Assembly (NCBI RefSeq): GCF_002878395.1
Contig: NC_061115.1
Span: 56,945,850-57,009,849, forward strand
DNA length: 64,000 bases
DNA from: Capsicum annuum
Lineage: Eukaryota > Streptophyta > Magnoliopsida > Solanales > Solanaceae
Direction of reading: 5' to 3'
The first letter of the stretch is position 1; each line of letters begins with the position of its first letter. Shown one piece after another: positions 47,200 to 59,340 of the stretch. Under the pieces are notes generated by a model. It searched no databases. It was not told the DNA's origin and saw only the letters and a list, made by a program, of their open reading frames with translations. The position numbers and the translations under genes were made by a program.

Positions 47200-49022
47200 T
47201 ATGCCTAGCACACGGAGTAAAGAAAAACCCTTACTCCCAGTGAATCTAAATCCAGAGAGGATCCTACAAACACCTAGTGGGATGATGGAACTGAATAATG
47301 ATGATATTCCTGAAGGGGTTCATAATGATATGCCTCTTTCTTATCCTGAAGGAGTTTAGGAAATTATTGATAAATAGATGAGGGTACTTTTAGAACAAGT
47401 CACTAATAAGAGGAGGGTAGTAGAAGAAACTCAGTAGATAGTTAGGGAGGCAAAGCTAGATGAGTAGAGACAAGAAGCGGATCGCTGAGCAAAACTTAGT
47501 GGAAATTAGAAAAGAGTAAGAGGAGGCCGTTGTCAAGTGATCCCAGCATATCAATGTGTGCAGACATACGAGAATGATGAAGAGGATGTGGGGTATGTTG
47601 TGTCGTTGGAGACTGGAGCCATTATCCCTCCTATTTTACTCCAGTCATTAAGTTTGACATAACTAGCACAATGGTCTAACTCCAAAATTAAAAAGGTGTA
47701 TTTACGGGTTGGCCTACAGATGATGCAAATATGCACTTTGTGAATTTTATTAGGATCTACAGTTTGTATACAAATCCATGGGAGAATCAGGAAGTACTAA
47801 GACTAAGGTTTCTCCCCTTATCAGTTAGAAAAGAAACATCTTTAAGGCTAGGGGAATTACAAACAGGATTGATCACTACATGGAATGAGTTATGTAGGCA
47901 ATTTTTAAATTGGTTCTTTCCTCCATCCAGGATGTTCCATCTTGAGGATAAGATCTATAATTTTAGGCAACTGTAGTCATAATCTATGTATGAGTCATGG
48001 TTGAGGTTCAAGAAGAAAATGAGTATGGTGCCCAATCATCAAATATTAGGTACAAACCTATTGGAGATATTCTACAGAGCCTTAACCATCAGTTCCAGAG
48101 CTAAGGAAGACATCATCTCTGGAGGAGATTTTATGAGACTACGCTGGGAGACAACTTCATTGATCTTGATCAGATCTCACTCACTAATTGAAAGTGGAAA
48201 ACTCAGGATGAGAGGGGATCTAACATGTATTCTATTGGTGCCTCTTTTGACCAAAAAGTAGCTGATGATACAGTAGCGCAAGAGATTGTGCTACTAATAA
48301 CTGATATTGGGTTAATGATAAAGTAGTTTGCAGTAGCAAGTTCCAATAAAGTGAACATAGTAGGAGCACATAGTTCAACTTCCAAAGCTTATGAGTCAAA
48401 ATTAAAGGAGGAAGCAAACTATCTATATCGTCAGTTAGTGTGTTTCCAAGCCCAAGGGCAAGAGAACCAAGGTTGAAACTATTATGACAGATATATAGAT
48501 GGTAGTAGGGAGAAATATGGTTACTGGAGGAAGAATGATGATTACAGACAGAAGGGACACAAATACATTCCACCTGGCAGAAGAGATGTAGAGTTAAAAA
48601 TGGAAGAGATGTTGACTAAGCTGTTAAAGGGTCAAGAAAATCATGAGAACAACCTTAAGGAAATTAAGGCTGATATTTCAGGGTTGACCCAAAAGGTTGA
48701 ATCCCATGCCAGTACCATCAAGAAATTGGAGCACCAGGCAGATGTTAGCAACACTAAACTAGAGACAACCAGGTGCCTTTTTGAGCTATACTGTTCAAAA
48801 TACAAAAAGTGATGGTCATAGTCTTGACATTACCACAAGGAGGGGTATGACTGGAACCCCCATTACCTGCTGTGGAAGCTCCAAGGCATGATGAAGTTGC
48901 TATTAATAAGACACCTATTATTGAGTTAGAAAAGGTAAAAGGTGGTGATGATAAAGTTGGTAAGGACAAAGGTGGGGGTCAGGTCGTCAAGCAAAAAATA
49001 AGAAAAATTCTAAGATCACCCC
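47200..49022 (+). pseudogene. gag of element G, broken
   Basis: Starts near 47202 (MPSTRSKEKPLLPVNLNPER). The gag core is open at 47731-47976 (FPPSRMFHLEDKIYNFRQL, preceded by LRFLPLSVRKE) and 47986-48261 (SMYESWLRFKKKMSMVPNHQ), which parallels the gag of C. A coiled-coil-like stretch (48600-48812, MEEMLTKLLKGQENHENNLK) corresponds to MEDMMAKLLKG in C. An acidic/basic end runs to 49022 where the LTR of H interrupts. Stops are mainly TAG. Confidence 0.8.
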
Positions 49023-50417
49023 TAATAACGCTTAACTTACTCCATGATTTATGGGCAAGGCGGTCCTTGTCAATATAAACCTAATAAGAGTCAGGGTCGA
49101 ATCCATGAGGAACAATGTAAATAGTGATCGAGTAAGTTTGAAATGAAAGTTGCTTGCTAACTTCAAACTTAGGATAAAAATATTTGGGGGTTTTGAACAT
49201 TTTTGAAAATATCACAATTTTGGTCTTCTAGAAAACTAACTCGAGGCAAAGAATAATTAGAGTATAATTAATTAGGAACGAATCTTAGGGTTATTCTATT
49301 TTAGTTGTGAATTCATACATGGTTAATTAAAATTTATCCAAATTTATCTAGGAGTCATGGGTAGGCTAGATTTAAAGTATTAGCTTTAGTCTTTCAACAA
49401 AACACTAAATTTTACTCATGGATTCTTTTGAGTACCTCATGAGTATGCCAAACTTACCAATCCAAAACCTCAAATTAGCATCCCTATTTCTAGGATGATA
49501 CCTATCAAGCTAGCTAAATCACATAACAACCTTATTTATAAGATAATGCCAAGGAAATAACTAGTATCGACTAGTTGTTCACAATTACTCATTACCCACA
49601 TCCCTCTTTTAAGGATGATATGGGATCCAAGTCAATTTGGGATTTTCACCCATAATCTCAATTCAAACCTAGGGTAATAAAAAACCTACAACAAATAGCT
49701 AATTAGGTAGATAAATAAACAACACCTATGCACAAATCACAACCAATCCAAGCATAACCCTAACAGGAAGAACTAGATACTCATAAAGATGAAAAGTAAA
49801 GATATACTAAAATTCCACCAAATTGATCCATGAAAGATAAAGAGAATGCAAATCCAAACTTTAAATTTTAATAAATCTTTAATGGAAACTGCTAATCCTT
49901 CACTTAGGAATTACTCTAGTATCTTCTTAGCTTAAGAGTAGTACAATAGTGTTCCCCAAAGATGATAAATTGATGATAGGTAAAAAAGAGGTGAAAATGA
50001 GCTAAAATCCCTTTTTTAGCCCCAATTACACATTTTCCAAATATTATAAAAATGCCCTTGAAATTTTTCTACTCTACCGCGATCGCCATCTCTTGACTGA
50101 ATTCATGACCCCACGATTATAGTAGTCATATCGTGATTGCCATTTGGTTGACTTGTTGAATGGTCGCAATCTCAACCCTCAGGCCGCGATCACGATAACT
50201 AAGGGTTGATTTCTAGTCCTGTAATTTAGATTTTGTTATTTTTGATCACATTTCTTCTCTTTCACCTATTCCTCAGTTAATTTTTATTAAGTTTCCTTTC
50301 TCATTTTCCATTTCAACATTTACCTACACAAATGAGCATTAAGTAAGAAATTTATGAAAAAGCATGATAATTAAGGCTTAAAAGGTGCTAGAGAGTTGGA
50401 AAATTTACCACTCATCA
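49023..50417 (-). repeat. 3' LTR of element H
   Basis: About 1395 bp. In element sense it begins TGATGAGTGG and ends GCGTTATTA, where relatives end GCATTATCA. U3 holds CGCGATC / GATCGCG-type words (50080-50210), partly inverted. The preceding five bases ACCCC (49018-49022) may be a target duplication; the other end is not available. Confidence 0.65.
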
Positions 50418-50460
50418 ATACCCCCAAACATAAACTATTGCTTTTCCTCAAGCAACCAAG
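50418..50460 (-). other. polypurine tract of element H
   Basis: In element sense TTGCTTGAGGAAAAGCAATA then GTTTATGTTTGGGGGTAT leads into TGATGAG. This is the typical Athila/Tat arrangement and fixes orientation. Confidence 0.8.
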
Positions 50461-52957
50461 AACAATTCAATGAGATATGGTATTCAACTTAAATCCATGC
50501 AAAAGAAAGCTATACTAAAGGAATAAGCTAACAAAGCTCTATAAAGACTTTCAATACATGTCATGGAAACAAGTGAACAAAATTTTTCAATAAATACATC
50601 TTTATCAAGCAAGGATACAAGTTTGTATCAAGAGAACCTTTTAAATCAACAAAGCATCTTAAGAGGAGACATAAAATCATCAAATATTGTCTCAATATTC
50701 ACAATGCAACTTACCTCACTTGTTTACCCAAATCGGTAGTAAAACATCACCCTCTACCCAAAAGTATCGATGCTGCTCACAAGAGAGAGTTATCTCCACA
50801 CACATAAGACATTGAAATTTCTAAAGGAGCTCTAATAATGAAAGAATTCACACTCACTCTCACAAATAAATTCAAGAACAACGAGTAGAACCATAGGCTT
50901 GCCCTTTGTGTTTTTTTCCACTAATGTAGACTTACCTAGTTTGGAATTACTAAGGCTCTTGTGGGTAAAGATAAAGGTTTCAGGTGCAGGAAGGAATATA
51001 TATGGATCACATAACTAAAAGACCTCCTTCAATGAAATCACTCAACCCTTTCTACCCTAAAATTTTCAAATTATCCACCTTATTCTCCTTTAAATCATTT
51101 CCCATATTTTCCAACCTTTTTAATTAGCATTTACCAAATAATTTATAGCCATCATTTTTCTTTCTTCATTTCTTTGACTTTTTTGAGAGACTTTCTAACT
51201 TTAAGCCCTTCTTAGCCACTCATTCATCCAATTTCTCTTCAAGTTCTAAGGGCTAAGTTATTCAACTTTATCATCAAGCACATCTTTTGTATTTTAAGAA
51301 CATGATTTGACCACCTTACCTGTACCTTTCTTGTCTCATCATAGAATATTATATTATCCCCCAAACTTGGAGTTTAAACCACCCTTATATTATTCCCCCA
51401 ACTATACAATCCCCCCAACATATGCTTTTGCCTATATTTCAATACTTTGAATCATGCAATGCATATACGAAGGTTAAGTGCCAAAAAAGAGATTTAAAAA
51501 GGGCTTTGGTGTTTTAGCAAGGTTATCATTACAAAAGAAAGAGAAATGGGTCAAAATGCTCAAAGGGGTTAACTAGGAAAAAATATTAAGGTAGAAATTT
51601 GGATATGTAACGGGTCAAAAATACCCCCGCGGCATCCTCCAAACCAAGGTTGTCTAGGATTTTGATTTGAATACACTTGGGGAAAGTTCTAGACTACACT
51701 TATGTACAAGAATTATTCAAAAACCTCACCACATATGGCATTATACTCATAGACCAAAAAGTTAATCTCCCAACTAATTTGAGCAATTTTAGAGTAATAA
51801 GTTACTTCGACTCAAGGACTCATCCTTGTAAAGAGAGAAACAAAAATTGAATTTAATGATTTTACTCAAAAGAAAGCTCAAAAACATCCTTGATCCTTTT
51901 TCAAAAAGAAAATTATATTTTTTTGTTTTTTCTCAAAATTCTTTCATTTCTTGCTAATGACAATTTGAAAGTATTTCTTAGCTTTTGCCTCTTTCAAAAC
52001 AGTTACATAAAAACTTAGGTGAATGAAAGGAAATATTATCATTATACTTGATGGGATTCGTTCCTCACAACTTCCCATATCTCCCATTTTTCTCACAAAC
52101 ACTCATGGCACCAATAGAAACACAAACGACCCTATACCCTCAAGAATGACATCACTCACTCTATCATAGGGTAAGGCAAATATTTATGTCTCCCGGGTTA
52201 CTTAGACTTCACCCGGGGATGCTATGATAAGCACATTAATCGATCAAACCATGGACGGAACATTCGTCAACAAGTTCAACCAAAAACCATTGGTTATCAA
52301 ACATTTACAACCAATTGGACTCAAAACTATGCTCTAAAACTGATCACATAACTCCCCAAGAAAGTTCAAATTAACCTTTACAAACATATAAGGCATTCCT
52401 CTCTTATTGATAGTTTAACAAACACGTGGTGCGTATGAAAGGTAAGAGCTTGAAAAAAAGAATAATAACATATGTGAACAAACTCAATGCACCAAATCAT
52501 CACCAAAAGCATTATTTTTAATCATACTAATCCATCTAAATCACCCACTATTCAATTAAGCAAACAAACTACAAGTAGGTGTTTTGTCAAACACATGGTG
52601 TGCACTAGAGTATGGAAGCAAGAATTTTGTAGTTGAGCATTTGCTACAAGGCACACATTCAAAAAATTTTCATCCCAAAAACCACATTAAACCAAATTAA
52701 GCTCAAATGAATGAAATCTAAACCAAAACAAATTATGGAATGTGATCATCATCTGTATTTTAAGGAGAATTTCACAAAAGATCATACCTTGTAAGCTTAT
52801 TTAAGAGAGGAAAAATGATAAAATAAAAGTCCAATATACTTATACAGGGTTTCATTCTTGAATACCCTTTCCAACTTATGCTATCACCTATAAACAACCA
52901 AAAACAAGCTAACAATTGAATCAAAAATATTAGAAAACATCAAGAAAAATTCCTTCA
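50461..52957 (-). other. 3' non-coding region of element H
   Basis: About 2.5 kb with no coding signal on either strand; pyrimidine-rich on the plus strand (purine-rich in element sense) near 51100-51240 and 51900-51990. It corresponds to 18660-20096 in element C. Confidence 0.6.
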
Positions 52958-52989
52958 GTTGTCTCCTAAGAAATGCCTTAGTTAAAGTC
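52958..52989 (-). other. conserved Athila post-pol motif, element H
   Basis: In element sense TAACTAAGGCATTTCTTAGG then AGACAAC, a decayed form of the word at 15636-15667 in C (GCGCTATTGGGAGGCAACCC). Confidence 0.65.
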
Positions 52990-53040
52990 TTAGTTTTCAA
53001 AGTATAATCTCAAAAAGTTACCTTAGAGGCTCAAAAATTA

Positions 53041-53551
53041 GTTGGGAGTCAATAATTAGAGCTAATATTGACTTGGAAACACTAAAGTGATCATTTCCCC
53101 ATCATAATCTTAAATGTTTTTAGCTTGATTCCTGTTTAATTTATAGTTAAATTCTTGATTTTATTGTTTATGGTTAGGGTTATTTTGGGTTGATTAAGGA
53201 GTTTATAGTGCTCAAAATTTGAGCACAAGCTCAAGGCATCCCAAGGGTAATCGTTGTGGATTCAACTTTAGGATTCTGCAGGTAGGGTGCAAAGGAATTT
53301 TAGCTCAATTTTTGACCTGGAGAATAAATTTGCAAAAGGGTATCATTTTTTTAGTCTTGATGCCTAGAATGTGATTTTTATAGAATAACAATGGTCGGAG
53401 TCATCTCTAAAGTGAAAATCTCTATTATAGATAATTTTTGCATACTTTTGGTGGTGTCTATGTTGTCTAGACTTACCCTTCTTCAAGACTTTGCTTGATT
53501 ATGGTATTAGTGTGATATTTTGCTAGTTATAGGTAGGTTCTTATGGTCTAG
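53041..53551. other. unassigned segment
   Basis: About 510 bp between H and I with no ORF and no second copy in the window. It may be more of H, an LTR fragment or host DNA. A short inverted word, TGCTCAAAATTTGAGCA, lies near 53210. Confidence 0.4.
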
Positions 53552-54519
53552 TGTAATGCCCCAAATCTGGTACCCAGAGCGCTACACAGTACTCATGACC
53601 TTGAAAGACCACAAACTTACCCATGATTGATATCTGTACCTATATACTGCATGATATATTATAAAAATGTGGAAATAAAGGCTGAAAAGACATAAGGTTC
53701 AAAACTGAGACAGGATAGCTAATTAAACGTAACATGTAGATGGGGTATGAAATACCCAAAACAACTGAAATAAACTAACTAAAAATATTGTAGTTTGAAA
53801 AGCCTCTAACTGACTGAACTGTCTGAATAAGGAGTTTATGGGATATGTCCCCAACTAACTCCAACTAATAAATTAATTAATAATATAATAAAGTAATGTT
53901 CATGTCCTTGAAGGATGAGGACTCACTGCGAACTCTGACGGCTGAGACTGGAATGCTATTGATGCTCTGAAGCTCATGCTTCTGAACCTATAGTATAAAA
54001 CACCATAGCACAAATGCTTTAGTACGTTTGAATGTAATGGTATGCAAGTGAGGTAGGATGAATGAAAAAGGGTTCACATGCATAAACTATACTAATTGAC
54101 TGCATAACATGAATGTAGGAATACATGCATGAATATCTAATAACTATAACTGAGTTTGTGATAACCTGATTACTGAGTCTGAGTACTGATAAGATGAGAT
54201 ACTGATATCTGTATAACTGAAATAACTTATATTAAGCGATTGTATCTGATAGACTAGGTTCTGATAGAACTAGCTGAGTTCTGTACTATTCTAAGTTGAA
54301 TGTATCTGGCAATCATGAATCCTGTAGAACTATTTAAGTTCTATTACTGAGAATGAATGGTTGTATCTAGTAGTCCTAATTATATACTGAAACTATAGGA
54401 AGTAGTCATCTAACCGACATGCCCCAAATAACACAATATAGCTGAGTTGGGGTCCAATCTGTAACCCCAACTGGAAATGTGTCAATACCGCACCACTGGT
54501 AAGGACAATCTGTGAGTAA

Positions 54520-54686
54520 CCCTCATATAACAAGTGACTCTAGTGAGAATAATGGGAACACTTATATTACAGGTTAAGCCACCTCATCTACCCTCATATA
54601 ACACGCTATGATGTCTCAATCACGGTGGCTATGTAGTTCTGGAATGCAAGGATTGCTTCTAAGAATTACACCCTCATATAACAGGT
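54520..54686 (+). repeat. four 16-nt CCCTCATATAACAGGT slots in LTR I (3')
   Basis: Copies at 54520-54535, 54559-54574 (weaker), 54591-54606 and 54671-54686. Element A has four different, CTGGAAG-type words at the same four places (near 950, 984, 1020 and 1096). Confidence 0.7.
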
Positions 54687-55739
54687 GGGTTCCCATCCTT
54701 GGGTTCGCTCGGTGCTAATTTCTACTCCAATCTAAATAGATATGAACATGATTAACTAAACTGAACAGACTGAGTTAACTGAGTTCTGTTGACTAACAAA
54801 ATACTACTGAGATTACCAAATTTTGGAGGTTTCTAAGATTACTGAGTTTACTGAGTTTTTCTGAGTCACACGACTAAATGAATTTCTATGAACATGGCTT
54901 GACTCGACTGAGAGTATCTTGAAAATATGAAACTAATTCTAGGCACACAGTTAAATATTTAGGTATAAGTACCCCCAGGACACGATAGAAAGAAACTAAC
55001 AAAGCCTGACTTTCTTGAATACATGACCAACTTTACAATCCATAATATAATAAGTTGGAGATTTCATGAAGTAGAAGTTCTAAAGCACCACAATGGCCAC
55101 ACATATATGCATAACTCATTGACTAAGACATTTCATCAAACACTTGACATATATAAACTTGTACATAAATAGGGATTTCATATTATCATACTAGTATGAC
55201 ACTTTTCCTTCACATAGGCATTTAATAGAACATATGGGGAGCATGCTTTGGTTATACAATCATCAACGCATCTAATAATCATGGATACATCAATCAATAT
55301 GTAAATTTAAGGGTTTATCATGATTACTATGCAAATCACCACATCCTAGGATCAATCATTAGAATATGTAATTTCAAACATGAATCAAAACCCTACAACA
55401 TCATGAACATAAATGTCAATTCAATTTAAATCATGAACATTCATAAATACACAATTCTTGAATTTTGAAAAGAGATTCTTGAGCTTCATGGGTGAATGGG
55501 ACCCATGAATCAACATTTGACATACCTTTATTATGAGTTTCTTGAAGTTCTTGGACTTGAAAAACTTGGAATCTATTAGTTTCTTAAAGAAGGATTTGGA
55601 TCTTGTTTCTTGGGGATTAATCTTTGAGAGAAACCCTAATTGGATGTTGTGAATAAATAATGAAGTTATGAGCTATTGTCTGGTATAACTAGGGGTTAAA
55701 ACGGATGGAAAAAGACCCAAATACCATTTTAAAAATGGC

Positions 55740-56010
55740 TTTAAATTGCTAAACGGGATCTGCAATGGCTCGTGCGATGGTCTATCGCTGGCTCAATGGT
55801 TTGTTGTTCTGACCGTCGAACCTGGGCCAGAATAGGGACTCACTGCCTTAGTAGCGACAGCTGGGGCAGCGGTCTTTCACAAGTTTGACGGTCCATCAAC
55901 CTGTCTGTTGCACCTTAGCCAGAAGACTGACTTACTCCCTAGCTGCAACGGTCTACGCGGTGGTCCATCAACCTGCCTATCACACCTGGGCGATTCTGAC
56001 AGCTCTCGAT
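55740..56010 (-). repeat. inverted-repeat array in U3 of LTR I (3')
   Basis: Words such as GCGATGGTCTATCGC, GACGGTCCATCAACCTG and GCGGTGGTCCATCAACCTG recur here. The right LTR has clearer palindromes. Confidence 0.6.
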
Positions 56011-56202
56011 AAAATGTCCATAACTTTTTACTCCGATACCGAATTTGAACAAAATTGTTATCATTGAAAAGATAATTCAATTTTCCACTAAAAAATTGAA
56101 AATATAAACAATTCCACATGTACAAAATGGATTCATCTTTCAAGGTAAGTTTCTAACATTCTTAAGATAATTTCAAGTCAGGTAGAAGTACGGGATATTA
56201 CA

Positions 56203-56221
56203 ATATCTCCCCCTTGAGAAC
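56203..56221 (-). other. polypurine tract of element I
   Basis: In element sense GTTCTCAAGGGGGAGATAT directly before the 3' LTR. Confidence 0.88.
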
Positions 56222-56343
56222 ATTTATCCTCAAATGAGATTGAGTGATAGGGGAGAAGATAAACTAATGTACATACTGAACATGAACAACTGGAACATGA
56301 TATCATGACTGATATGACTGATAACTGAATATATCATACCGAA

Positions 56344-56440
56344 CATGCATATCTGATGCATGTGTAACTGATTCATGTATGCATGACTGAGTGTTCTGAT
56401 GAACTAAGGTTCTCACAATGATAATGCATATCTGATGCAT
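56344..56440 (-). other. hairpin pair in 3' UTR of element I
   Basis: 56344-56362 is the perfect 19-mer (element sense CATGCATCAGATATGCATG). 56424-56440 keeps the inner 17 bases, ATGCATCAGATATGCAT. Same pair as in A and F. Confidence 0.7.
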
Positions 56441-56589
56441 TATTATATAATTGAACTGACATATGAATACATGAATGGATATGCAATGCCATTTCCTACC
56501 AAGTTGTAATGGAATTCTGAACATGAAATAGATACCAAGCTTGTCACTGAAACTTGAACATGAAATTAAAAATCTTAAGAAGAACTGTT

Positions 56590-57240
56590 ACCTTGAGCTA
56601 GATCTAAGTTTTTGAATAAGAAGTGAGGATACTTGGTATACATGTCTGCTTCTTCTTCCCAAGTAGCTCCCTCAATGGACTGATTTTGCCAAAGAACTTT
56701 GACTAGAGGGACTTCTTTGTTTCTCAGTCTACGAGTCTAGTAGTCAAGAATTTCAACTAAAATCTCTTTATAAGAGAGGCTGTTCTGAACATCTATGCTC
56801 TGAATAGGGACAACAACTACTGGGTCACCTATGCACTTCTTGAGAAAAGACACATGGAAGACAGGATGAACTAAGGCTAGATCTAAAGTCAATTTGATCT
56901 CATAAGATACCTTGCCGAAGTGACTAAGAATTATGAAGGGACCGATATATCATAGGCTGAGCTTTCCCTTCTTGCCAAATCTCTTCACTCCCTTTATGGG
57001 AGAGATCTTTAGATAGACATAATCACCAATCTCAAACTCGAGATCCTTTCTGCGCTCATCTGCATAAGACTTTTGCTGACTCTGAGCAGCCCGGAGTCTT
57101 TCTCTGATCAACTGGACTTTCTCTAAAGGGTCGAATACTAATTCAGGCCCTATAACTGAGGGCTCACTAACTTTGAACCAACCAATTGGATATCTACACC
57201 TCCTACCATAGAGAGCTTCGAATGGAGCCATCTGAATACT
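56590..57240 (-). pseudogene. integrase tail and chromodomain, element I
   Basis: 56950-57231 is open: MAPFEALYGRRCRYPIGWFK, then VQLIRERLRAAQSQQKSYAD, RRKDLEFEIGDYVYLKISPI and KRFGKKGKLSL before a stop. The rest reads YIGPFIILSHFGKVSYEI, HPVFHVSFLKKCIGDP and the chromodomain EGATWEEEADMYTKYPHF near 56620-56680. This is the full domain order, interrupted by a few stops. Confidence 0.88.
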
Positions 57241-57930
57241 GGAATAATAGCTGTTGTTGTATGTAAACTCAATAAAAGGAAAGTAGTCATCTCAAGTACC
57301 CTTGAAATCAATTGCACACGCCCTTATCATATCTTCTAAAGTCTGAATGGTCTTTTCTGCTAGACAATCTGTATGAGGATGAAAGGCTGTAGTAAGATGA
57401 ACTTGGGTACCAAGACCCTTTTGGAATGCTTTCTAAAAATAAGAGGTGAACTGGATACCTTTGTCTGAGATAATAGCTAATGGAACACCGTGTAATCTGA
57501 CCAACTCTCTTATGTAGAGTTTGGCGTAATCCTTGGCTAAATAAGAGGTATGGATTGGAAGGAAATGAGCTGATTTGGTCATCTTATCTATAATGACCCA
57601 AACTGAATCATGCTGGCCACGAGTATGGGGAAAACCTATCACGAAATACATGTTCACTTCTTCCCACTTCCAAGTAGGAATACTGAACTCCTGCATGGAC
57701 CCACTAGGTTTTTGATGCTCTATCTTAACATGCTGACATATAGATCACTTAGCCACAAATTCTACAACATCTCTCTTCATCCCACTCCACCAATAGATTT
57801 TTCATAAGTTATGGTACATCTTTGTGCCTCCTGGATGAATAGAGTAGCACGCACCATGCGCTTCTGTAAGAATTTGCTGCCTTAAGTCATCTACACTTGG
57901 AACACATAGAAAACCCTGACAACGCAGAAC
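57241..57930 (-). pseudogene. integrase core, element I
   Basis: The open segment 57433-57696 spans NMYFVIGFPHTRG to IISDKGIQFTSYF. The first catalytic aspartate (MDF in relatives and in A) is tyrosine here; the second (ISDKG) is kept. After a TAG where W is expected, DCLAEKTIQTLE keeps the third residue. Catalytically dead even with frames repaired. Confidence 0.88.
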
Positions 57931-57959
57931 ACCATCTCCCTCTTAGGAAAAAACCTCTA

Positions 57960-58565
57960 CTTTATGATTCTAGACTGACTCTTTCAACTTAACTAAACTG
58001 GGATCTCTATCTTGCTTTTCTTTCACCTCAGAAACTAGAGATGATTCTAAACTACTCTAAACCCATATGTCACCCTCCTCTAAATCGAATAGGCAAATGC
58101 CTAGTCTGGCAAGATGATGGATTTCCCTAAGCTAACTTCTTCTTACTGTCCTCAACATAAGCAACACTACCCATAGATAGTCTACTAAGAGCGTCGGCCA
58201 CTATATTGGCCTTGCCTAGATAATAAAGAACACTCATATCGTAATCTTTCAAGAGCTCTAAACACCTTCTCTTTCTGAGAAAAGACATACTGAAGGCTCT
58301 TATGTTCTGTGAACACATCCACATAAACTCCGTATAGATAATTCCAAATATTTAAGGCAAATACTATGATTGCTAACTCAAGATCATGAGTAGGATAATT
58401 CTTCTTGTGGGGTTTAAGCTGTCTAGAGGCATAGGCTATGACCTTACCATGATGCATGAGGACACAACCCAAACCTACTCTGGATGCACGATAATACTCT
58501 ACGAACCCATCTAGACCATCTGGAAGAGCTAAGACTGGAGCTGAGGTGATTCGAGTCTTCAACTC
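57960..58565 (-). pseudogene. RNase H domain, element I
   Basis: 58185-58562 reads [40 protein letters not shown] and [16 protein letters not shown], then shifts; 58127-58324 continues with [20 protein letters not shown] and [15 protein letters not shown]. The first catalytic aspartate (YCDAS in relatives) is arginine, and TDHKS reads TEHKS. Confidence 0.87.
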
Positions 58566-59340
58566 CTAAAAACTCTTCTCGCAAGGATCTGACCACTGAA
58601 ACTTGACTTTCTTCTGAGTCAATAAGGACATAGGGGATGCAATAGAAGAAAATCCCTCAACAAACCATGTGTAATAGCCAGCCAAACCCAAGAAACTCCT
58701 GATACCTGATGGAGAGACAAGTTTCGGCCAATTTCTTACTGCTTTGGTCTTTTGAGGATCAACCCTAATTCCATCACCGAAAATGATACGACTAAGGAAT
58801 GCTACTGACCTTAGCCAAATTTGCACTTACTGAATTTGGGGAATATTAGATGATCTCTAAGAGTCTAAAGTATGATTTTGAGATGGTCTACATGATCACG
58901 CTCACTGCGGGAATATACCAGAATATTATCTATGAAGACTATGATGAACATGTCCAAGTACTGCTTAAACACCCAGTTCATCAAGTCCATGAAAGCTGCT
59001 AGGGCATTAGAAAAACCAAAGGACATGACTAGGAATTCAAAGTGACCATACCAAGTATGAAAGGCTATTTTCAGAATGTCACATTCTCTGAATCTGAGCT
59101 GATGATAGCCTGATCTGAGGTCTATCTTAGAGAAATAATTGCCACCCTGAAGTTGGTTAAATAAGTCATCGATTCTGGGAAGAGAATACTTGTTCTTGAT
59201 TGTGACTTTATTGAGCTGATGGTAATCAATGCACATTCTAAGGGAACCATCTTTCTTGCGCACAAATAAGATAGGTGAGCCCCATGGGGACACGCTAGGT
59301 CTGATGAATCCCTTATCTAGGAGATCCTTCAACTACTCTT
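58566..59340 (-). pseudogene. reverse transcriptase, element I
   Basis: The best RT of the window. 58865-59332 is a 155-codon open stretch from [20 protein letters not shown] through [37 protein letters not shown] (first catalytic aspartate kept) and [20 protein letters not shown] to [12 protein letters not shown], where the second aspartate of the FIDD box is asparagine. The thumb is at 58566-58826 (FLGLAGYYTWFVEGFSSIAS). A frameshift separates the two. Confidence 0.92.

Larger units (their letters stand above)
45520..49022 (+). mobile_element. Element G: Athila-like 5' half
   Basis: LTR 45520-47092, tRNA-Asp-type primer site and a broken gag. It ends where the LTR of H begins. No pol, third ORF or 3' LTR is present. 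It interrupts the LTR of E. Confidence 0.75.
49023..53040 (-). mobile_element. Element H: Athila-like 3' part
   Basis: Minus strand. 3' LTR 49023-50417, polypurine tract, about 2.5 kb of non-coding 3' internal region and the conserved post-pol motif at 52958. Coding parts and the 5' LTR are not in the window, and no third ORF is seen between the motif and the LTR. Confidence 0.7.
53552..56202 (-). repeat. 3' LTR of element I
   Basis: 2651 bp, from TGTAATGCCCC to GGGATATTACA, matching 61385-64000. The five bases before it are TCTAG; the other flank is outside the window. Confidence 0.95.
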
